From contig CAZKWC010000004.1 of NCBI GenBank assembly GCA_964556425.1, forward strand, positions 27,231 through 91,230: DNA of 64,000 nt. Direction: 5' to 3'. Every line of letters starts with the position of its first letter. The stretch's first letter is position 1. A program made the position numbers and the translations under genes. This stretch comes from JALQUL01 sp964556425. Its GTDB lineage: Bacteria; Pseudomonadota; Gammaproteobacteria; Burkholderiales; Burkholderiaceae_C. Of the stretch, positions 59,374 through 64,000 are shown piece after piece. Below the pieces are notes generated by a model. That model ran no database searches and was not told where the DNA came from. It saw only the letters and a program-made list of their open reading frames with translations.

Positions 59374-61242
59374 GTGTCTCAATCTAAAAGCTCATCCCTA
59401 GCCCTTGTGGTGGCAGCCGTTGGTGTTGTCTATGGCGACATCGGAACCAGTGTTTTATATGCTCTTAAAGAGGTATTTAACTCAGGTCATGTGCAATTTA
59501 CCCAAGACAATATCTACGGCATTTTGTCTTTGTTTTTTTGGACCATAACCGCCATTGTTTCAGTTAAATATGTTGTCTTGGTTTTACGTGCCGACAACAA
59601 AGGTGAGGGTGGTTTAGTAGCCATGCTGGCACTGGCCTCTCAGGCAGTCAAAGATAAACCACAACTTCGACAATGGTTGCTGGTAATTGGTATTTTTGGT
59701 ACCTGTTTATTTTACGGTGATGGTGTGATTACCCCTGCTATTTCTGTTTTATCAGCAGTAGAAGGCCTTGAGGTAGTTTCACCCAACTTTAAAGCTTGGG
59801 TCATGCCATTAACACTGACTATTTTGCTGGTGTTATTTGCCAGTCAAAAACGAGGTACTGGTGGTATTGGTAAATTATTTGGTCCCATCACCTTGGTTTG
59901 GTTTTTAGTACTCACTGTTTTGGGTTTGTCTCATATTGTGCAAAATCCAGTCATTTTGTGGGCCCTCAACCCTATCTATGCGGCGCGTTTTATTTGGGAC
60001 AACCCCTCTACTACTTTTATTATTTTAGGAGCAGTAGTATTGTGCGTAACAGGAGCTGAAGCTTTATATGCCGACTTAGGACATTTTGGTAAAAAACCTA
60101 TTCGATTTGCTTGGTTTTTTGTGGTGATGCCGGCTTTAGTCATCAACTACTTTGGTCAAGGTGCTTTGTTATTAGCTAACCCTGCTGCGGTTAAAAACCC
60201 CTTCTTTTTAATGGCTCCTAGCTGGGCTTTAATACCACTTGTGGTGCTTGCCACTTGTGCCACTGTTATTGCCTCACAAGCCCTCATTACCGGTGCTTTT
60301 AGCGTCACTAAACAGGTCATACAACTGGGCTTTTTACCACGCCTCAATATCATTCACACCAGCATCAAAGAAACTGGTCAAATTTATATTCCGGTAGTCA
60401 ATTGGGGCTTATTTGTTGCCATTGTTTTAGCAGTGGCCTTGTTCCGCTCTTCAAGTGCTTTAGCAGCCGCTTATGGTATTGCAGTGTGTACTGACATGTT
60501 AATTACCACCATATTAACTTTCTTTGTGATTCGTTATGCCTGGAAATACCCCTTATGGCTATGTATTGCCTCCACTTCTATTTTCTTCATTATTGATCTA
60601 GCCTTTTTTGCCTCTAACTTACTCAAGTTTTTTGCAGGTGGTTGGTTTCCATTAGCAATTGGTGGTCTCATATTTATCATGATGATGACATGGCGCGATG
60701 GCAGAGCCTTATTGGCTCAATCGCAAAGAGATCACTCCATGAACTTAAAAGACTTCCTAGATATGGTGTTTGTACATCCGCCTACCCGTGTCGATGGAAC
60801 CGCCATATTTTTAAGCTCTGAAAAAGGCACTGTTCCTAGCGCCCTATTGCACAACTTAAAGCACAATAAAGTGCTACACGAAAAAAATCTTTTTGTGACG
60901 GTGGTCAGCCATGAAACGCCCTGGATTAATCTAGAGAAACGTATCAAAACCGAAACCCTTGGCAACCATTGCTGGCAAGTCGAGTTGCATTACGGTTTTA
61001 AAAATGACCCCGATGTGCCCAGTGCAATAAGACAGTTACGCGAATTAGGATTTGAAATTGACGAAATGAGCACCAGCTATTTCCTCTCCCGCGACTCTGT
61101 GATTCCTACCATTGGTGGTGGCATGGCACAATGGCGCGAAAAGCTATTTGCTCAAATGCACCTTAACGCCAGTGCTGCTGCTGACTTCTTAAAACTACCT
61201 AGCAACTCTGTGGTAGAAATGGGTAGTAAAGTTGAAATTTAA
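59374..61242 (+). CDS. kup: Kup, low-affinity potassium uptake protein
   Basis: A 622-residue KUP/HAK/KT transporter. GTG start at 59374 (VSQSKSSSLALVVAAVGVVYGDIGTSVLYALKE), required because no ATG occurs before the first helix. About 12 helices in the first 440 residues, then a cytoplasmic C-terminal domain. Conserved pieces: YGDIGTSVLYALKE, GEGGLVAMLALA, GTCLFYGDGVITPAISVLSA, VTGAEALYADLGHFG. Lies between gshA (266 bp) and gshB (27 bp), an unusual position discussed in findings. Confidence 0.93.
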   Translation: MSQSKSSSLALVVAAVGVVYGDIGTSVLYALKEVFNSGHVQFTQDNIYGILSLFFWTITAIVSVKYVVLVLRADNKGEGGLVAMLALASQAVKDKPQLRQWLLVIGIFGTCLFYGDGVITPAISVLSAVEGLEVVSPNFKAWVMPLTLTILLVLFASQKRGTGGIGKLFGPITLVWFLVLTVLGLSHIVQNPVILWALNPIYAARFIWDNPSTTFIILGAVVLCVTGAEALYADLGHFGKKPIRFAWFFVVMPALVINYFGQGALLLANPAAVKNPFFLMAPSWALIPLVVLATCATVIASQALITGAFSVTKQVIQLGFLPRLNIIHTSIKETGQIYIPVVNWGLFVAIVLAVALFRSSSALAAAYGIAVCTDMLITTILTFFVIRYAWKYPLWLCIASTSIFFIIDLAFFASNLLKFFAGGWFPLAIGGLIFIMMMTWRDGRALLAQSQRDHSMNLKDFLDMVFVHPPTRVDGTAIFLSSEKGTVPSALLHNLKHNKVLHEKNLFVTVVSHETPWINLEKRIKTETLGNHCWQVELHYGFKNDPDVPSAIRQLRELGFEIDEMSTSYFLSRDSVIPTIGGGMAQWREKLFAQMHLNASAAADFLKLPSNSVVEMGSKVEI

Positions 61243-61269
61243 AGCATCCACCTACCTAGCACCATCTTT

Positions 61270-62082
61270 ATGAATTTATTATTTATTGCCGATCCTTTAG
61301 ACAGTTTTAAAACCTATAAAGACAGCACTTTTGCCATGATGACCCAAGCCCAAGCGAGAGGTCATCAAGTGTTTGCCTGCGAAGTTAATACGCTGCATTG
61401 GAAACAAGGCGAAAAAGTGAGTGCACAGGTGGTGGCTCTTGAGCTCACACCTCAAGGCCCGCACTGGTACAAAATTAAAGGCGAACCCACAGGCAGGATT
61501 CAGGCACTCCATCAATTTGATGCCGTGTTAATGCGTAAAGACCCGCCCTTTGATTCCGAATTTTTTTATGCCACTCATTTATTAAGCCAAGCCACTCGCG
61601 AGGGTGCCAAGGTTTTTAATAATGCACAGGCACTGCGTGAACATCCAGAAAAACTAGCCATTCTTGAGTTCCCCCAATTTATTAGCCCTACTTTGGTCAC
61701 TCGCAATGCGCAAGACATTAAAGACTTTCATCAAGAGCANNNNNNNNNNNNNNNNNNNNNNNNNNNNNNNNNNNNNNNNNNNNNNNNNNNNNNNNNNNNN
61801 NNNNNNNNNNNNNNNNNNNNNNNNNNNNNNNNNNNNNNNGCTGGCGGTAAAGGTGTTGCGCAAGAACTAAGCCCGCGCGATTTAGAAATTGCCCAAACTT
61901 TAGCACCCATTTTATTAAAACGTGGACTCATGTTGGTAGGCCTTGATATTATTGGCGACTGCATCACTGAAATTAACGTGACCAGCCCCACTGGTTTTCA
62001 AGAAATCACCCAGCAAAAAGGTTTTAACGTAGCTGAAATGTATATTAAAGCCATAGAAAATTTACAGGCTAACTGGCAGTAA
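61270..62082 (+). CDS. gshB: GshB, glutathione synthetase (contains assembly gap)
   Basis: Joins glycine to gamma-glutamylcysteine. Visible: MNLLFIADPLDSFKTYKDST, LMRKDPPFDSEFFYATHLL and, after the gap, AGGKGVAQELSPRD and VGLDIIGDCITEINVTSPTGF. The 100 N hide the ATP-binding centre; E. coli GshB has about 81 residues there against 33 coded by the N run, so about 240 nt are missing. kup ends 27 bp upstream. A strong terminator follows. Confidence 0.93.
   Translation: MNLLFIADPLDSFKTYKDSTFAMMTQAQARGHQVFACEVNTLHWKQGEKVSAQVVALELTPQGPHWYKIKGEPTGRIQALHQFDAVLMRKDPPFDSEFFYATHLLSQATREGAKVFNNAQALREHPEKLAILEFPQFISPTLVTRNAQDIKDFHQEXXXXXXXXXXXXXXXXXXXXXXXXXXXXXXXXXXAGGKGVAQELSPRDLEIAQTLAPILLKRGLMLVGLDIIGDCITEINVTSPTGFQEITQQKGFNVAEMYIKAIENLQANWQ
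61740..61839. other. Assembly gap (100 N) in gshB
   Basis: 100 N placeholder; family length suggests about 240 nt are missing, in the ATP-grasp core. Confidence 0.98.
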
Positions 62083-62104
62083 TTTTTTATTCACGCCACA
62101 TAAC

Positions 62105-62142
62105 AAAAAAGCACATGACAAAATCTGTCGTGTGCTTTTTTT
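62105..62142 (+). terminator. gshB terminator
   Basis: GCACATGACA (62111-62120) pairs with TGTCGTGTGC (62126-62135) with one G-U pair, flanked by A6 and T7. Can act on both strands. Confidence 0.85.
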
Positions 62143-62199
62143 ATTAAACCTTATTAAATGGTTTTATGGGAGGCCAGTGTTTATTGCATGATTGCCCAA

Positions 62200-63648
62200 T
62201 TAACTTCTACCATATACATCAGCTAGGCGAACAATATCATCTTCGCCTAAATAAGAGCCGCATTGCACTTCAATTAGTACTAACTCATCTTTACCAACAT
62301 TGGTTAACCTATGGGTTTGGGCCACTCCAATATAGTGATATTGGCCCGGTTGGGTTTCATATTTGTTCTCGCCAATTTGCACCATGGCAATACCTTGCAC
62401 CACCACCCAATGCTCGGAGCGTTGGTGATGGTATTGCAAACTAAGAGCTTGACCTGGTTTTACTGTAATACGCTTGACCTTATAACCGGTCTCTTCTTTT
62501 AAAGTGGCATAAGTTCCCCATGGTCTATGCACTACAGCAGGTAAAGCGGTACTTTCATGGCCTCGCTCTTTTAATACGTCCACTACTTTTTTAACGTCTT
62601 GTGCACAAGAGCGATCTGCAATCAACAAGGCATCTGGGGTATCTACAATAATTAAATTATTAACACCTACGGTTGCGACCAATTTTGGCGTAAAGCTATC
62701 GACTTGAACATGGGTATTAGTGGTATTAACTGCCACCACATCTGCCTCAAAAGTATTGCCACTTGGGTCGGCAACATGAGCAGTTGCCACCGCAGGCCAA
62801 GTACCCACATCACTCCAAGAAAAACGGGCTGGAATGAGCATTACGTTGTCAGCTCTTTCCATTACTGCATAGTCAATAGAAATATCAGGTTGCATACCAA
62901 AAGTGTGAGCATCAAAACGAGAAACTTTGATGTCTGCACCATCAGATTCAGAACCTTCATTTTTATGCTGTGCTTGATCCATCACCGCTTGTGCAGACTC
63001 TAGGACTTGTGGGGCATATTTTTGAAAGGCATCTAAAATAGTGCCGGCGGTAAAACAGAACATACCACTGTTCCAGTAATACCTACCGGTCGCTAAATAT
63101 TGGGCGGCCGTTTTAGCATCTGGTTTTTCTACAAAGCGTAACACCTTTTGTGCATCACGAGAAATTGCATTGACTTCTACATAACCAAAGCCTGTTTCTG
63201 GGGCTGTTGGTGTAATACCAAAAACGACCAATTGACCTTGCCTTGCATAACGAGCAGCGTCGAGTGCACAGGCCACAAAACTTTCAGTGTCAGGGATTAA
63301 ATGATCGGCAGGCAACACCATCATCACGGTGTCTGGGCCATGGTCTTGCAAACAGCTTAAAGCAGCCAAGGCAATTGCAGGGGCGGTATTGCGCCCTTTA
63401 GGCTCAAGTAAATATTGAGTAGTGGGTGGTGTACTTAAATTACGTACCAACTCTTTAGATAAAAATAGATAATCTTGATTGGTAACCAATAATGTTTTAG
63501 CCGAACCACAGGCCTGACCGCGCTCTATAGCTTGGGCTAATAAAGGACTACCGCCCAATTGCAAAAACGGCTTAGGTAAGGCTTGACGAGAAACAGGCCA
63601 TAAACGTGTACCAGCGCCACCAGAGAGAACAACTGAAACAATAGTCAT
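62200..63648 (-). CDS. manC: ManC, mannose-1-phosphate guanylyltransferase / mannose-6-phosphate isomerase
   Basis: A 482-residue bifunctional enzyme from ATG 63648; the longer frame to 63705 adds residues before the conserved MTIVSVVLSGGAGTRLWPVSR. The first 340 residues are the GDP-mannose pyrophosphorylase (pyrophosphate loop plus PKPFLQL, FGYVEV, FVEKPD, YWNSGMF). The last 120 are the type II mannose-6-phosphate isomerase cupin (HRPWGTYATLKEETGYKVKR, QYHHQRSEHWVVVQG). Supplies GDP-mannose for surface glycan; the tandem glycosyltransferase at 8-10.6 kb is a possible user. No manB/algC or other capsule gene is adjacent. Confidence 0.93.
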   Translation of the reverse strand: MTIVSVVLSGGAGTRLWPVSRQALPKPFLQLGGSPLLAQAIERGQACGSAKTLLVTNQDYLFLSKELVRNLSTPPTTQYLLEPKGRNTAPAIALAALSCLQDHGPDTVMMVLPADHLIPDTESFVACALDAARYARQGQLVVFGITPTAPETGFGYVEVNAISRDAQKVLRFVEKPDAKTAAQYLATGRYYWNSGMFCFTAGTILDAFQKYAPQVLESAQAVMDQAQHKNEGSESDGADIKVSRFDAHTFGMQPDISIDYAVMERADNVMLIPARFSWSDVGTWPAVATAHVADPSGNTFEADVVAVNTTNTHVQVDSFTPKLVATVGVNNLIIVDTPDALLIADRSCAQDVKKVVDVLKERGHESTALPAVVHRPWGTYATLKEETGYKVKRITVKPGQALSLQYHHQRSEHWVVVQGIAMVQIGENKYETQPGQYHYIGVAQTHRLTNVGKDELVLIEVQCGSYLGEDDIVRLADVYGRS

Positions 63649-63858
63649 AACTTTTGGGTTCCAAAATAGATTGCAATTCAAATGATAGGTTGATTGTAAT
63701 GCCACTGATGGCTTTTACGGTTATACTATGCGCCAAGGTAATTTAAATCTTCTCTAGGTTTTCTAGTTAAATACAAAACCCAAAATCTTTAAATTTAGAA
63801 ATTTTAATTTCAATTGCATAATTTTTTAGAGCAAATTAAAAAACGCTTAAAACTGTTA

Positions 63859-63864
63859 TACAAT
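63859..63864 (+). promoter_or_regulatory. tRNA-Arg promoter -10
   Basis: TACAAT at 63859-63864, in TTATACAATAT, 11 bp before the tRNA. The -35 region (TTAAAA, 17 bp upstream) is poor, so the call rests on the -10 and position. Confidence 0.45.
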
Positions 63865-63875
63865 ATCTGTATTGA

Positions 63876-63952
63876 GCGGCTGTAGCTCAGCTGGATAGAG
63901 TACTTGGCTACGAACCAAGGGGTCGTGGGTTCGATTCCTGCCAGCCGCACCA
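63876..63952 (+). tRNA. tRNA-Arg (anticodon ACG)
   Basis: A complete cloverleaf: acceptor GCGGCTG/CAGCCGC, D-loop AGCTCAGCTGGATAGAG, anticodon arm with loop CTACGAA (anticodon ACG), T-arm with GGTTCGATTCC, discriminator A and encoded CCA. A34 is normally edited to inosine by TadA to read CGU, CGC and CGA. Confidence 0.97.
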
Positions 63953-63962
63953 TAATAGTAAG

Positions 63963-63997
63963 CACCGTTAATAGTAATATTAACGGTGTTTTGCTTT
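63963..63997 (+). terminator. tRNA-Arg terminator
   Basis: Perfect 10-bp stem CACCGTTAAT/ATTAACGGTG (63963-63972 with 63979-63988) followed by TTTTGCTTT. Confidence 0.82.
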
Positions 63998-64000
63998 GTG

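Overview
The window is a draft-assembly piece of an AT-rich (about 40% G+C by eye) betaproteobacterial chromosome, most likely Burkholderiales of a low-GC freshwater type. Gene orders typical of that group support this: glnE/yhdP divergent pair, fur/bamE-dapB-exbBD-leuS-lptE-holA-proA, hpf-ptsN-hprK, and an ATP-grasp glutamate-cysteine ligase near gshB. Species placement is inference. I see no prophage, insertion sequence or CRISPR array. Four runs of exactly 100 N (11257-11356, 30090-30189, 36505-36604, 61740-61839) are placeholders; each sits inside one real gene (fdhD, an exported protein, tgt, gshB), and flanking frames or family lengths show that the true gap sizes differ from 100.

Layout. 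1-10.6 kb: 5' end of glnE, yhdP, a nitrilase-family amidase, a 47-aa membrane protein on the minus strand, mltA, and a methyltransferase plus tandem glycosyltransferase pair for a surface glycan. 10.7-18.6 kb (minus): an NAD-linked molybdenum/tungsten formate dehydrogenase module (fused FdsG-FdsB, FdsA), a YcbL-like hydrolase, the Fe-S carrier Mrp and the sulfurtransferase FdhD, the last carrying an in-frame 9-bp minisatellite. 19-25.2 kb (plus): an alpha-glucoside uptake operon (binding protein, two permeases, GH13 alpha-glucosidase, ATPase) behind a promoter with two LacI-type operators. 25.2-27 kb (minus): yafJ-oxyR. 27.1-31.9 kb (minus): a four-gene exported-protein cluster ending in a lipoprotein with FlgT/CsgG-like architecture but no flagellar or curli genes around it; its long AT-rich upstream region holds a perfect FNR-type box. 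This is my main candidate for an undescribed system. 32.4-37 kb: recG, queA-tgt. 37-46 kb: a PaaI-type thioesterase, an LplT-PlsC fusion, an XRE regulator, an enoyl-CoA hydratase, fadD, an amino-acid binding protein and permease without ATPase, corA. 46.5-57.7 kb: hpf-ptsN-hprK, fur, bamE-dapB-exbBD-leuS-lptE-holA-proA. 57.8-62 kb: gshA-kup-gshB. 62.2-64 kb: manC and tRNA-Arg(ACG).

The formate dehydrogenase genes sit with their maturation factors (Mrp for Fe-S clusters, FdhD for sulfuration of the cofactor), so the block reads as an enzyme-plus-maturation unit. The agl-type operon is a complete importer with its cytoplasmic hydrolase. manC and the 7-10.6 kb glycosyltransferase pair probably feed the same class of surface polysaccharide. 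Many intergenic regions carry well-formed hairpins, several inside apparent operons, suggesting transcript processing or attenuation.
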